64,000 nucleotides of DNA from Candidatus Stoquefichus massiliensis AP9 (GCF_000455285.1 NZ_HG005285.1:230287-294286), one strand, 5' to 3'; numbered from the stretch's first letter, positions 8,556 through 19,435 are shown. The notes: generated by a model not told the origin, from the letters alone. Made by a program: numbers and translations.

Positions 8556-8912
8556 TTAATCCGTAACACGAATGCTTTGTACAAAGACATTCACAGCTTC
8601 AATATCTACATCCAAAGTTGTTTCCAATACATACTTTACTTTCTTTTGGACTTCATAAACAACTTCAGAAATCTTAACTCCATACCCTACAATAATATAT
8701 ACGTTAAGAATAATCCCAGTTTCTCCATCTTCCACAACAATCCCTTTAGAATAATTGTCTTTTCCTAACAAATCATAAAAACCATCTTTCATAATTTTTT
8801 GACTTGCCATTCCAACAACACCATAACATTCAGTGGCAGCACCACCAGTAATACTTGCGACAACATCTAATGAAAGATTAATATCACCTAAATCAGTTGT
8901 TTTTTTGATCAT
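8556..8912 (-). CDS. Asp23/Gls24 family envelope stress protein (YloU-like)
   Basis: A 118-residue Asp23/Gls24-domain protein. It shows the family order: ITGGAATECYGVVGMA near residue 22, GIVVEDGETGIILNVYIIVGYGVKI near the middle (quoted in part in the family as DGxxGxxVxxYIxVxYG), and a helical end with VQKKVKYVLE and VNVFVQSI. Members are small cytoplasmic or membrane-associated proteins linked to cell-envelope homeostasis; the fakA-linked form is usually called YloU. A sigma-A promoter lies upstream, and fakA follows in the same transcript. Function in detail is unknown. Confidence 0.9.
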   Translation of the reverse strand: MIKKTTDLGDINLSLDVVASITGGAATECYGVVGMASQKIMKDGFYDLLGKDNYSKGIVVEDGETGIILNVYIIVGYGVKISEVVYEVQKKVKYVLETTLDVDIEAVNVFVQSIRVTD

Positions 8913-8955
8913 ACCTATTCCTCCGATCTTATTAAACTTATATATAGTTATCTAT

Positions 8956-8984
8956 ATTATATCTTATTTTTAAATTATTGACAA
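8956..8984 (-). promoter_or_regulatory. Promoter of the asp23-like gene and fakA
   Basis: Minus strand: -35 TTGTCA (8979-8984), 17-bp spacer, -10 TATAAT (8956-8961). The 303-bp gap between this gene and the divergent rpmB gene contains the two promoters and otherwise only AT-rich sequence. Confidence 0.7.
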
Positions 8985-9143
8985 ACATTTCACACATAAT
9001 GCATACGAATTATACCCCACTTAAAATCACTTGTAAATGAAAATTACAAAAAATGTTGAAATATTCACATATTTTATTTATCATACAAATATAAACTTAA
9101 TCAATAGACATAAATATCATTTACAAAAAAATTAAAAAAAGGT

Positions 9144-9172
9144 TTGCAATTTTTAAATATTAATGATATTAT
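9144..9172 (+). promoter_or_regulatory. Promoter of rpmB
   Basis: Plus strand: -35 TTGCAA (9144-9149), 17-bp spacer, -10 TATTAT (9167-9172), 44 bases before the start codon. Confidence 0.6.
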
Positions 9173-9215
9173 ACTAAAGTATGTGAAAGACAAGTTGCAA
9201 AGGATGGTGAAAATA

Positions 9216-9401
9216 ATGGCTAGAAAATGTGAAGTTAGTGGTAAAGGACCAATGTCTGGTAATACTCGTTCTCACGCATTAAACTCTTCAAGAAGAAAAT
9301 GGAATGTCAACTTACAAAAAGCTACTATTTTAGTCAATGGTAAACCAAAGAAAGTAAAAATTTCAGCGAGAGAATTAAGAAGTCTTAGAAAAAGCGCTTA
9401 A
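9216..9401 (+). CDS. rpmB: 50S ribosomal protein L28
   Basis: L28, a 61-residue protein of the large ribosomal subunit. It begins [16 protein letters not shown] and continues [16 protein letters not shown], both typical of the family, and ends in a basic tail LRSLRKSA. The chosen ATG is 7 bases after AGGATGGTG; a longer reading frame starting at 9144 overlaps the promoter and is not used. It is the only convincing plus-strand gene in the window, standing divergently from asp23-fakA, as in many Firmicutes. Two of the cysteines found in zinc-binding L28 versions are absent (only Cys5 is seen), so this is probably the zinc-free form. Confidence 0.97.
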   Translation: MARKCEVSGKGPMSGNTRSHALNSSRRKWNVNLQKATILVNGKPKKVKISARELRSLRKSA

Positions 9402-9412
9402 TCATAAAGATT

Positions 9413-9434
9413 GCATCCGATGGATGCTTTTTTT
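9413..9434 (+). terminator. Terminator of rpmB
   Basis: GCATCC-GAT-GGATGC followed by seven T on the plus strand, 12 bases after the rpmB stop. Confidence 0.85.
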
Positions 9435-9496
9435 ATTATATTCACTCTTTTTTCTTTTATTCCATTTCGCATTTATATGAAGAAAAGCCATAGCGA

Positions 9497-9820
9497 TTAT
9501 GCTTTGACTTTTCTTCTTTTCTTAGGAACAGGGATAACCTGTTCCAATATTTCAACAACTTCTCTTACATGATCACGATTATCAATATCTAAAATATAGT
9601 GTTCTTTACTTCCTTCGTAGGGTATACCAATTGATGCATCATGCATCAATTCATGAAGACATTCTATTTTTTTTATATAAACTGTATTATCACAAACCAA
9701 AAGAACTGGTTTATCATTAACATAAACCATATACTCACCAAACATCTTACGATATCTTAATTCACCTATACCATTCAATTGTTCACAAACATACTCTATG
9801 TATTCTAATTCAGTCGCCAT
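9497..9820 (-). CDS. TfoX N-terminal domain protein
   Basis: A 107-residue protein consisting of the TfoX/Sxy N-terminal domain. The diagnostic run is YRKMFGEYMVYVNDKPVLL in the first half, followed by DNTVYIKK; the tail is basic (PKKRRKVKA). In proteobacteria Sxy/TfoX promotes CRP-dependent competence, but single-domain versions in Firmicutes have no demonstrated role. The start ATG at 9820 lies 6 bases after GAGGAGG; the longer frame beginning at 9835 would place its first codon over that ribosome site. It stands alone, converging with rpmB. Confidence 0.85.
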   Translation of the reverse strand: MATELEYIEYVCEQLNGIGELRYRKMFGEYMVYVNDKPVLLVCDNTVYIKKIECLHELMHDASIGIPYEGSKEHYILDIDNRDHVREVVEILEQVIPVPKKRRKVKA

Positions 9821-9857
9821 ATTTGTCCTCCTCATTATTCATTATATTAAAGTAAAA

Positions 9858-9880
9858 GAAAAAGTACAATCATTGTACTT
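9858..9880 (-). terminator. Terminator after the Ntn-hydrolase gene
   Basis: AAGTACAAT-N-ATTGTACTT followed by TTTTTC on the minus strand, overlapping the stop codon. Confidence 0.7.
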
Positions 9881-10952
9881 ATTTTAATGAAAATTCATGT
9901 GCAGATTCATTATACTTTCTACCCATAATAATTTTTGCTGTTAAATCAGTATTATTATAAATAACTGACCATTGCGTTGCACTGTCTTCACCACGATCAT
10001 TTTTATGCCAATCAGAAGAAGCGGCATTTAATATATCCATACCGTCTTTTTCATCTTCAACAATCCCTTGATTCTGATCTAAAATCGTTTTCATTTTCTC
10101 ATAACGATCTTGCCCATGTCCAAAATCATAATCACCAGGTGTTAACAAGAAATTAGTAGCCATCTGATATGACTTCTCAGACTTTACAATGCTTATTTCA
10201 TTATGGATATATTCAACAACTACACTCTTTCCACTTGCATCAGCAATTTGAAAATGGTAAGCACTCTTTGCTGAAGAATGCATATCATATTGTTTTAATA
10301 AAGATATAGCTTCTTCTACAGTTGCTGCTTTATCTAAAACAAGTCTAACAGCTGTTGTTGTTGTAATATCAACTTTATCTGTTTGCTGATTTGTTGCATC
10401 ATCTGGTATCAGCAAAACACCAATTGATAATCCCTTTTCATTTAATCCATCTAATGGTGCATAAGGTGCAGCCAATGTTGTCATTTGTTTCATTAATGAA
10501 TCAGGCTGTCTTTCTTTATTAAATCCTAAAAATCCTAAATTAACAATAGACATCGATGCATAACCATTATCTGGTTTTGTTTTTACAAATAATGCTGGTG
10601 AATAAGTTAAATCAAAATTTCTGCCAAATATTTTATCTCCATCTTTTGTTGAAGCATTAAACGTTGAACAACCCAAATTAGGAATTGAAAATTCAACTGG
10701 TAGTCCTTTCAATAACTTCTTCACAACAAAATCAACCAGTTCTCCATCACTGCTTGCCCCTGTTTTTAAAAAATCATCAAAACCATAATCTCCATCGTAT
10801 TCCATTGTATAAAGTGTATAATCATCCACTTTCTTTAAAGACATCAAAGTCGATATCTCATGTCTAAACATTCCATAAAAAACGCCACCCACAACCAACA
10901 CAAAAACAATAACACCAATGAATACTCTCTTTAATATTTTCTTCCAATTCAT
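9879..10952 (-). CDS. Membrane-anchored choloylglycine-hydrolase-like Ntn hydrolase (linear amide C-N hydrolase)
   Basis: A 357-residue protein with an N-terminal basic patch and one membrane helix (about residues 9-28), then an extracellular domain. The hydrolase core begins at NLGCSTFNA; Cys95, Arg111 and Asp114 (in FGRNFDL) have the same spacing as Cys2, Arg18 and Asp21 of bile salt hydrolase and penicillin V acylase, supporting an N-terminal-nucleophile mechanism cleaving a non-peptide amide bond. Unlike bile salt hydrolase, Cys95 is internal, so a propeptide of about 94 residues would have to be removed to free it. Relatives act on N-acyl amino acids, bile salts or penicillin; the substrate is unknown. 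The start follows GGAGGAAAAGT; an upstream in-frame ATG is not preceded by a ribosome site. Single-gene transcript. Confidence 0.82.
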   Translation of the reverse strand: MNWKKILKRVFIGVIVFVLVVGGVFYGMFRHEISTLMSLKKVDDYTLYTMEYDGDYGFDDFLKTGASSDGELVDFVVKKLLKGLPVEFSIPNLGCSTFNASTKDGDKIFGRNFDLTYSPALFVKTKPDNGYASMSIVNLGFLGFNKERQPDSLMKQMTTLAAPYAPLDGLNEKGLSIGVLLIPDDATNQQTDKVDITTTTAVRLVLDKAATVEEAISLLKQYDMHSSAKSAYHFQIADASGKSVVVEYIHNEISIVKSEKSYQMATNFLLTPGDYDFGHGQDRYEKMKTILDQNQGIVEDEKDGMDILNAASSDWHKNDRGEDSATQWSVIYNNTDLTAKIIMGRKYNESAHEFSLK

Positions 10953-11051
10953 ACTTTTCCTCCATTTACACAACGAACTGTATTATAACAGAGAAAACAC
11001 CAATGTCAATATACTTCAATATATTTAATTAAAATTTTAAAAGTATATAGT

Positions 11052-11082
11052 AAAAAAAGATAGAAACACTATCGTTTCTATC
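11052..11082 (-). terminator. Terminator of the hrcA-grpE-dnaK-dnaJ operon
   Basis: GATAGAAAC pairs with GTTTCTATC and is followed by seven T on the minus strand; the hairpin overlaps the dnaJ stop codon. Confidence 0.85.
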
Positions 11083-12202
11083 TCTTAAATCCTTTTTTAA
11101 ACTGATCAAAAATAGAATCCTTTTTACCAGCTTTTCTTAACTTATTAAATAAATCTTTCTCTTCACGTGATAATTTTGTTGAAATCTTCACATCAATTTT
11201 AACAAATTGATCACCATAATTATCACCACGTAAATCTTTCACACCTTTACCTTTTAAACGTAAAGTTGTTCCTGGTTGCGTTCCTTCAGGCACTTTTAAT
11301 GTCACATCCCCATTAACAGTAGGAACATCAACCTCACATCCTAATGTTGCATCAACTGCTGAAATAGGAATTGTAATATAAATATTCTTTCCATCACGTT
11401 GGAAATGCTGATGTGGCTTCACATAGATTTCTACATATAAATCTCCATTAGGTCCACCATTAGCTCCACGATGTCCTTTTCCTTGAACACGTAATTGCTG
11501 ATGTGTATTAATTCCAGCAGGTATATTTAATTCAACTGTAATATTTTTATTAACATATCCATTACCATGACAATGTGAACATTTTTCTTTAACAACTTTT
11601 CCTGTTCCATGACAATCTGGACATGTTGTTTGATTCACAAATGTTCCAAATGGTGAACGTTGTTGTGTACGAATTGTTCCTGTTCCACCACATTTTGAAC
11701 ATGTTTGGAAATCATTAGGCGTTTTCGCACCCGTTCCATGACAATGAGAACATTGTTCATCATAATTAATTTTAATTTCTGTTTTCTTCCCTTTGATAGC
11801 ATCCATGAAGTCAATCTCTAATTGAACATAACGATCTTCTCCACGCATTGGCCCACTCTTTCTTTGACGCTGTGATCCACCACCAAAGAACGAACCAAAG
11901 ATATCTCCTAAGTCAACATCCTCAAAACCACCAAAACCTCCAGAGAAGCCACCAGCACCACCAAAGCCACCAGTTTGATCAAAGGCCGCATGACCATAAC
12001 GATCATATGCAGCTTTCTTATTGTCATCAGACAAAACATCATAAGCTTCTTGAACTTCTTTAAACTTTTCTTCTGCTCCAGGATCTTTATTGACATCAGG
12101 GTGATATTTTTTAGCCATCTTACGATATGCACGTTTTATTTCATCAGCGTTAGCACTTTTAGAAACACCAAGCACCTCATAATAATCTCTTTTTTCAGCC
12201 AT
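11078..12202 (-). CDS. dnaJ: Chaperone protein DnaJ
   Basis: Hsp40 co-chaperone that delivers substrates to DnaK and stimulates its ATPase. Domains in order: J domain with the HPD motif ([10 protein letters not shown], near residue 34), a Gly/Phe-rich linker (about 75-115), four zinc-binding CxxCxGxG repeats between about 145 and 215 (for example [32 protein letters not shown]), and the two C-terminal substrate-binding domains. The 374-residue length is standard for type I DnaJ. Last gene of the heat-shock operon; a GAGGTGAG ribosome site precedes the start. Confidence 0.98.
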   Translation of the reverse strand: MAEKRDYYEVLGVSKSANADEIKRAYRKMAKKYHPDVNKDPGAEEKFKEVQEAYDVLSDDNKKAAYDRYGHAAFDQTGGFGGAGGFSGGFGGFEDVDLGDIFGSFFGGGSQRQRKSGPMRGEDRYVQLEIDFMDAIKGKKTEIKINYDEQCSHCHGTGAKTPNDFQTCSKCGGTGTIRTQQRSPFGTFVNQTTCPDCHGTGKVVKEKCSHCHGNGYVNKNITVELNIPAGINTHQQLRVQGKGHRGANGGPNGDLYVEIYVKPHQHFQRDGKNIYITIPISAVDATLGCEVDVPTVNGDVTLKVPEGTQPGTTLRLKGKGVKDLRGDNYGDQFVKIDVKISTKLSREEKDLFNKLRKAGKKDSIFDQFKKGFKR

Positions 12203-12227
12203 ATTCTCACCTCTTGACTAGATAAAA

Positions 12228-12244
12228 CCAAGGCAAAGCCTTGG
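12228..12244 (-). other. Hairpin between dnaK and dnaJ
   Basis: CCAAGGC-AAA-GCCTTGG is followed on the minus strand by TTTTATC, with no long T-run. It may act as a weak terminator or as an RNA-processing or stabilising hairpin that sets the dnaK to dnaJ ratio. Confidence 0.6.
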
Positions 12245-12251
12245 CTTTATT

Positions 12252-14638
<2,387 letters not shown>

Positions 14639-14648
14639 TCTTTCACCT

Positions 14649-15686
14649 CTATTCATCATCTTCGTCTTCATCGCTTAAAAGCACTTGTTCTAAGCTTTCT
14701 GAAATATACTCAACTAAAGAAACCACCTTTTCATAAGGCATACGCGTCGGCCCAATGACAGATATAGATCCTTTAGACTCAATGCCAGTTTTAAATGATG
14801 CAGATATCACCGAAACGTCATTTAAATCTTCAATTGGCGATTCACTTCCAATCCGCACACTGACTCCTTCTTCTAAAGCAATAGGTTGTAAACTTTTCCA
14901 TGACTGGGAATTTTCAAAAGCACTCACCAGTCGTCTTAATTTATTCACGTCATTGTATTCAGGCTGATACAATAAGTTCTCTTTCCCTGAAAAATAGACG
15001 TTACTATTTGCGAATTTCATAAATGCTTCCAAAAAAGCATTAAATAAAATCTCATGTTCTTTAATTCTTGCACTTAAGATAGGTCTAACATCTCTTTCTA
15101 ATCGGTATGCAACCTGATTAATAGGTGTCCCATCCAAAAGTTCATTCATTACATTCACACAGCTTTTTAAATCTTCCAAATAAGCATTGTTTTTAACATT
15201 GAAATTACGATTCTCTACATGTCCCTTATCTGTAACAATAATAGCTGTTACACTATGAGCAGTTAAAGGCACAAGCGTAATATTCTGTAAATGCTCATAA
15301 CCAGAGTCTGGTCCTAAAGCAACAGTTGTGAGATGTGTTAATTCGCTTAACATCTGACAACTTTCCTGAATGATTTCATTTAATGAACGATGCCGATCAC
15401 CCAATATTGTTGCAACTTGATTTTTAACTTCATCATCAACATTTGGCTGCATCAACGTATTGACATAAAACCGATATCCTTCAGTCGAAGGGATACGTCC
15501 AGAAGATGTATGTGTCTTCTCTAAATATCCATGTTCCTCAAGATAAGACATCTCATTACGAATCGTTGCACTTGAATAAGGCAACTGATACTTTGTCATC
15601 AATGCTTTCGATCCAACTGGTTCGGCTGTTTCTACAAACTCTTCAACAATACATTTTAATATAAGTAATTGTCTAGCTGTCAGCAT
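14649..15686 (-). CDS. hrcA: Heat-inducible transcription repressor HrcA
   Basis: HrcA binds CIRCE operators and represses class I heat-shock genes; its folding depends on GroEL. The 345-residue protein opens with a winged helix (TARQLLILKCIVEEFVETAE, then VGSKALMTKYQLPYSSATIR), followed by LEEHGYLEKTHTSSGRIPS, both family hallmarks, and a GAF-like dimerisation region. An acidic tail ends the protein. The start follows GGAGG with 7 bases between; the in-frame ATG 21 bases upstream overlaps the ribosome site. It leads the operon and is controlled by the two CIRCE elements upstream. Confidence 0.98.
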   Translation of the reverse strand: MLTARQLLILKCIVEEFVETAEPVGSKALMTKYQLPYSSATIRNEMSYLEEHGYLEKTHTSSGRIPSTEGYRFYVNTLMQPNVDDEVKNQVATILGDRHRSLNEIIQESCQMLSELTHLTTVALGPDSGYEHLQNITLVPLTAHSVTAIIVTDKGHVENRNFNVKNNAYLEDLKSCVNVMNELLDGTPINQVAYRLERDVRPILSARIKEHEILFNAFLEAFMKFANSNVYFSGKENLLYQPEYNDVNKLRRLVSAFENSQSWKSLQPIALEEGVSVRIGSESPIEDLNDVSVISASFKTGIESKGSISVIGPTRMPYEKVVSLVEYISESLEQVLLSDEDEDDE

Positions 15687-15700
15687 ACTCCAACCTCCTT

Positions 15701-15727
15701 TTAGCACTCTTTTTCCTTTTGTGCTAA
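15701..15727 (-). promoter_or_regulatory. CIRCE operator, proximal to hrcA
   Basis: On the minus strand TTAGCACAA-N9-GAGTGCTAA, 7 of 9 positions in the first arm and all of the second matching the consensus. It lies between the -10 element and the hrcA ribosome site, where bound HrcA would block transcription. Confidence 0.92.
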
Positions 15728-15731
15728 TTAC

Positions 15732-15759
15732 ATTATACTCATCATTTTAGCACTGTCAA
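15732..15759 (-). promoter_or_regulatory. Sigma-A promoter of the hrcA operon
   Basis: Minus strand -35 TTGACA (15754-15759) and -10 TATAAT (15732-15737) with a 16-bp spacer. The -35 overlaps the distal CIRCE element. Confidence 0.85.
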
Positions 15760-15773
15760 CCCTTTTGTGCTAA
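15747..15773 (-). promoter_or_regulatory. CIRCE operator, distal, overlapping the -35 element
   Basis: On the minus strand TTAGCACAA-N9-CAGTGCTAA, a slightly weaker match than the proximal element but with the exact 9-base spacing. Two CIRCE copies bracket the promoter. Confidence 0.88.
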
Positions 15774-15803
15774 AAAACAAAAATAACTAAACATCGTTTA
15801 GTT
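15774..15803 (-). terminator. Terminator upstream of the heat-shock operon
   Basis: AACTAAAC-N3-GTTTAGTT followed on the minus strand by ATTTTTGTTTTTT. It ends the transcript of the small genes at 15802-16495. Confidence 0.75.
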
Positions 15804-15939
15804 ATAATAATGAAAAATATAAAGATAATACAGCTTGTAATATAAGTACACCTAGAAATAAAGTATTTCTTAATAATCTTTTATACATGCCTTTCTTATG
15901 AAGTTCAGTATAGTATTGAACTGATTCATTGGTTAGCAT
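15802..15939 (-). CDS. Small single-helix membrane protein (45 aa)
   Basis: A 45-codon frame from ATG at 15939 to TAA at 15802. The first half is polar (MLTNESVQYYTELHKKGMY), the second a hydrophobic helix with LFLGVLILQAVLSLYFSLL. It overlaps the last 14 bases of the preceding 97-aa gene, which suggests translational coupling, and ends directly at the terminator. No clear Shine-Dalgarno precedes it and no family is recognised, so it is supported mainly by position and composition. Confidence 0.5.
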   Translation of the reverse strand: MLTNESVQYYTELHKKGMYKRLLRNTLFLGVLILQAVLSLYFSLL

Positions 15940-16219
15940 ATGAGCGTACATATTTCTTAAAATCAATCCCCCAAAAAACAAGTATACTTAAAGCAATTGA
16001 AAAAATCATATCAAATAAATCAATTTTCTCATTAAGTACGATACCTGCTATATTCCAAATGACAAAACCGACCAAAGCATAAATGACATTCATTTCTTCT
16101 ATTCTCCTGCATTTCAGTTTATCAGCTAACTGCTCCGAGTAAATGACATAAAACACAATAGCATCAACAATTAACATTCCCAACCCAATAACAATAACCC
16201 CACATATTTTTTCCTCCAA
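15926..16219 (-). CDS. Small membrane protein of unknown function (97 aa)
   Basis: A 97-residue protein with three hydrophobic segments at about residues 6-27, 43-62 and 68-85, separated by short charged stretches (LADKLKCRRIEEM) and ending in a basic tail. No family is recognised. It starts 6 bp after the DUF1905 gene with a good GGAGG site near the end of that gene, so the two and the 45-aa frame form one small operon. Confidence 0.65.
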   Translation of the reverse strand: MEEKICGVIVIGLGMLIVDAIVFYVIYSEQLADKLKCRRIEEMNVIYALVGFVIWNIAGIVLNEKIDLFDMIFSIALSILVFWGIDFKKYVRSYANQ

Positions 16220-16225
16220 TAATAT

Positions 16226-16495
16226 TTATAGTCTTCCCTGAATTGTCACATGAACAATATCACCAGGCTGCTTATGAATAAGTGACCTTATATCCTTTCT
16301 TAATCCAATAATATGATATGGCGTCTTCATTTTGACTAGACTGCCCAAATACTCTACTCCATCAAATGTTGCTTTGACTTTTACACGTCCCTTTTGAAAC
16401 TCTTCTCTTACATCATAAGGGAAAATAACATATGCTCCATCAATGTCAGGCACCTTTTCAATTGTTGCATCAAATTCATATACTTTTAAATTCAT
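16226..16495 (-). CDS. DUF1905 domain protein
   Basis: An 89-residue protein of the DUF1905 family. The pattern is clear: YEFDATIEKVPDIDGAYVIFP, kept here as the opening E-x-G-AY-V-x-FP, then FQKGRVKVKATFDGVEYLGS and the ending GDIVHVTIQGRL. Members are small beta-barrel proteins, sometimes fused to a YdeI-like domain; the role is unknown. A GGAAAGGAAG ribosome site precedes the ATG. First gene of a three-gene unit. Confidence 0.85.
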   Translation of the reverse strand: MNLKVYEFDATIEKVPDIDGAYVIFPYDVREEFQKGRVKVKATFDGVEYLGSLVKMKTPYHIIGLRKDIRSLIHKQPGDIVHVTIQGRL

Positions 16496-16516
16496 TTTAT
16501 CTTCCTTTCCATAAAC

Positions 16517-16627
16517 CTACAACATACCAAATATCATATCAAAACACTCTTCAATTCTTCGGCGATGTTCTGGTGAAAACAAGTAAACAATAATGGTAAT
16601 GAAAACAACATATACCCAACTGCACAT
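16517..16627 (-). CDS. Possible 36-aa membrane peptide
   Basis: A short frame MCSWVYVVFITIIVYLF followed by a charged SPEHRRRIEECFD, a plausible single-helix peptide just upstream of the DUF1905 gene. It has no convincing ribosome site and no recognised relatives, so it could be chance or the end of a decayed gene. The adjoining stretch 16628-16827 is AT-rich with nothing else visible. Confidence 0.28.
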   Translation of the reverse strand: MCSWVYVVFITIIVYLFSPEHRRRIEECFDMIFGML

Positions 16628-16827
16628 TTCAATTATTTCTAGAGCATTATCAGAAATAATTTATGAAAAATTTACAACTCTTAATAACATCGCCATAAAA
16701 ATAAAAACAAACTCTTTTTCTAGTATTCCTCTTTTTTTCTTAAAGTATTGAAAATTTAAAGATATAGAATTTTTTCATCCATAAGAAGATAAAATTATCT
16801 ATTCTTTATTTCATCTAACTATCTATT

Positions 16828-17788
16828 TCATAAACTTATACTCATATTTGATAATGGTCCATCAAATTCATAAGCTTTATTCTGCTGAAAAATCATATCC
16901 GATTCTATTTCATCCATATTCTGCTTCTTTCCTTTTATAGAGTTATATAGATAAAAATATCTTAATATTTTCATTGTATCAGGTTTATAGTCATCTATCA
17001 TATACATATTTACACTCAAATACTTCTTATAATCAGTTGGCCTAATATATTCTTTTTGATCTATAATACTATCTATAATTGCCTCGATAATTAAATCATG
17101 ATGATAAAAGTATGAATAATGATCTGTAGAATAAATACCTAATGCTGTTTTATATAATTGTTCTTTATTAAAATTTTCTATTTGTGCATGTTTCAATGCA
17201 GTTCTCAATATACTCATATGAGAAGATACAGAAGGAGTGATATTGGAAATCCCCGTATATAGACAATCATCTTTTGACAGAATATATTCTGATGTCCCTA
17301 ATCCTATAAGCGGTATGGCTAAGGCAAATTGATGATACCTAAATAAGATTAAAAATATGATCAATATAATGATAATAGAATACACTCTCACATTATTAAA
17401 TGGAATTTCATATTTTTCTATATTATAGATGAACTCATCTTCTTTTCCTGTTTTCACATACTGAATATTCGTCAAATCAGAAATTGCCATATCAAACAAA
17501 TGACCAATATGAATATGCCATGGAGATGTTTCAATAATAAATGGAAATAAAGCAATTGACTGTATTTTACAATGATGTCTTATGCAATATATAACTTTGC
17601 AAACAGTGATGATTATACCTATAAAATAATATGAAATAAATCCTATAACTATCAAATAAAAGATCATAAACATGAATTCTATAATCATATTCCCTTGATT
17701 CTTGAAAAAAATCAAATTGAACGATATAAGCGACAAGAGTTAATAATCCTGTAATGCTTTGTATAATAGAAGCAATCTTTTTCATCAT
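16828..17788 (-). pseudogene. Membrane protein gene broken by a single-base frameshift; paralogue of the 379-aa neighbour
   Basis: The frame opens at 17788 with MMKKIASIIQSITGLLTLV, a normal membrane N-terminus, but after VQFDFF the sense frame continues one position off, giving FKNQGNMIIEFMFMIFYLI and about 290 further residues. The shift falls in a run of seven T (A at 17705-17711); six would restore one protein of about 320 residues. The product resembles the gene at 17835-18974 from its membrane helices to the C-terminus: IIEAIIDSIIDQKEY against IIEMIFDSIIDNKDY, and KPDTMKILRYFYLYNSIKG against KLNTMDVLRYFAVYNQLKG. No family is recognised. It may be decayed, phase-variable, or a sequencing error; a shorter product from internal starts is possible. 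Confidence 0.65.
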
Positions 17789-17834
17789 CTACCGCTTTCT
17801 AGATATTTTATAACAATGATTATAGTTTGATTGA

Positions 17835-18974
17835 TTACTTTAACACATTGAATTGTTGACTTACTAAAATTCGTTTTGTAGAAAACACATCAAAATAATA
17901 ATAAAAATCATGTCTAAAATCTTTCAGCAAATGAACCTTTCCATCTTCTAGTTCATTAACATATCTCCAATACATATTCACAAACCATTTCAATATTGGT
18001 TCTTCTCCAAATTCAATTTCAATGACCTGATTTCTCATATCATCAATAATCTCCTGAAAAACTATACGATCACCTTTTAATTGATTGTATACTGCAAAAT
18101 AGCGCAATACATCCATTGTATTCAGTTTTAAGCCTTGTACAACTGGAATATTGTTATGGCTTAGATAGAGCTTGTAATCATCTTTAGATATATAATCCTT
18201 ATTATCTATAATACTATCAAATATCATTTCAATAATAACTTCACAATTATATTGCCAATATTTATTATCTTGAAAAAATGTCATATGACTTAATTCATGA
18301 TATATCTTTTCTTTATCAGCATTATCTTCTGTTCTACAATATGTCAGCATCTGTCTATATAGATTGATCTGATAACCATCATCATTTTTAGAAATGATGG
18401 GATTCATAATATCATGATCAGTATCAATAGACATATACATAATCCGATATAATGCCAACCCTAATATCTCTATAAAAATATAATATAATCTATAATATAG
18501 AAATATCGTACCTACTAAAACAGTCGTTGCCATCGCTACTTTAACTAAATGAGAAAAGGGAATTAAAAATTGATCATAAACCTCAACAAATTCTTTTTCT
18601 TTACACAAATCCTCCAAATAGAAAGTTGTTAAGTTATTTGCAGTTAAGAAATTAGAACTGATCATCAACTTCACTCTAAGAGGTTTCAATTCAATGAATA
18701 CAAAAGATAAATCAACACTTTTTAACTCAAGTCTATTTCTTTTGCAATAACAGATTTTTACAAATGTTATCAAAATATTTTGAACAATGTATATTAATAT
18801 TAACATAATGAATAAATTGAATACAATATACATAGTTGCCAATATAAAATGATGAACTGCTACATCAAGTATATTTGTTCCAAACAAATATACTAGCATA
18901 GATAGCAATAAGAATATTCCTTGAATAAAATGTGCAATAACTTTCTTATTATTCAAGTATTTGAATAAATGCAT
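17835..18974 (-). CDS. Membrane protein of unknown function (379 aa), paralogue of the next gene
   Basis: A 379-residue protein with four hydrophobic segments: two at about 15-65 (including IVQNILITFVKICYC) and two around 150-185, then a soluble C-terminal half of about 190 residues. The soluble part contains DDYKLYLSHNNIPVV and MDVLRYFAVYNQLKGD, shared with the frameshifted gene at 16828-17788. A good AAAGGAAA ribosome site precedes the ATG. No domain is recognised. It lies downstream of the peptide-export locus on the same strand, so a link (such as self-protection) is conceivable but unproven. Confidence 0.72.
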   Translation of the reverse strand: MHLFKYLNNKKVIAHFIQGIFLLLSMLVYLFGTNILDVAVHHFILATMYIVFNLFIMLILIYIVQNILITFVKICYCKRNRLELKSVDLSFVFIELKPLRVKLMISSNFLTANNLTTFYLEDLCKEKEFVEVYDQFLIPFSHLVKVAMATTVLVGTIFLYYRLYYIFIEILGLALYRIMYMSIDTDHDIMNPIISKNDDGYQINLYRQMLTYCRTEDNADKEKIYHELSHMTFFQDNKYWQYNCEVIIEMIFDSIIDNKDYISKDDYKLYLSHNNIPVVQGLKLNTMDVLRYFAVYNQLKGDRIVFQEIIDDMRNQVIEIEFGEEPILKWFVNMYWRYVNELEDGKVHLLKDFRHDFYYYFDVFSTKRILVSQQFNVLK

Positions 18975-19025
18975 ATAATTTCCTTTCTGCCATGATGATA
19001 TATGTACTATTTCATGGAAAATATT

Positions 19026-19385
19026 TTATACTATAACAAAGAAATATATCAAAACAATAAAAAGCATACAAATTCCCAAGCCCAAAAGACCAAATTTAAA
19101 AGCGTTTTGTTGTCCTTTGGTTTTTTGTGAATTCTCAGTTAGAAATATAGAAGTTATTTTTCTTTTATTTAACCAAAAAGCAATCAAAAATAATTCTATA
19201 AATTCAATAACAAGTGTGACAATTTCAATTGACTCATCATTTATAAACTCTTTCCCTAATGTTAAATCTGAAAACATAAATATTAAATTTAATATAAGCA
19301 AGTATAATATCTTTTTATCATTTTCAATTTTATCTTGATATAAAACATAAAAAATACAAATCATCCAAACTAAATTCGGTAACAA
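19026..19385 (-). CDS. Small membrane protein of unknown function (about 119 aa), start uncertain
   Basis: A 119-codon frame with hydrophobic segments at about residues 1-16, 26-42, 55-70 and 97-118, separated by charged stretches such as LNKRKITSIFLTENSQKTKG. The only in-frame start for the full frame is TTG at 19385 with no ribosome site. A perfect GGAGG at 19411-19415 is followed by an ATG in the same frame, but two stops (TGA, TAA) intervene five codons later, so the 5' end may be damaged. No family is recognised. Confidence 0.5.
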   Translation of the reverse strand: MLPNLVWMICIFYVLYQDKIENDKKILYLLILNLIFMFSDLTLGKEFINDESIEIVTLVIEFIELFLIAFWLNKRKITSIFLTENSQKTKGQQNAFKFGLLGLGICMLFIVLIYFFVIV

Positions 19386-19435
19386 TTATCATCCACATAA
19401 CAACATTCCTCCTGAAACTGTATATATTTATAAAA

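Noticed and set aside
8985-9143. A riboswitch between the asp23-like gene and rpmB
   Set aside because: The gap is AT-rich without strong pairing; only promoters were found.
9144-9215. A longer reading frame for rpmB starting upstream
   Set aside because: It overlaps the promoter and the extra residues do not belong to L28; the ATG at 9216 has its own ribosome site.
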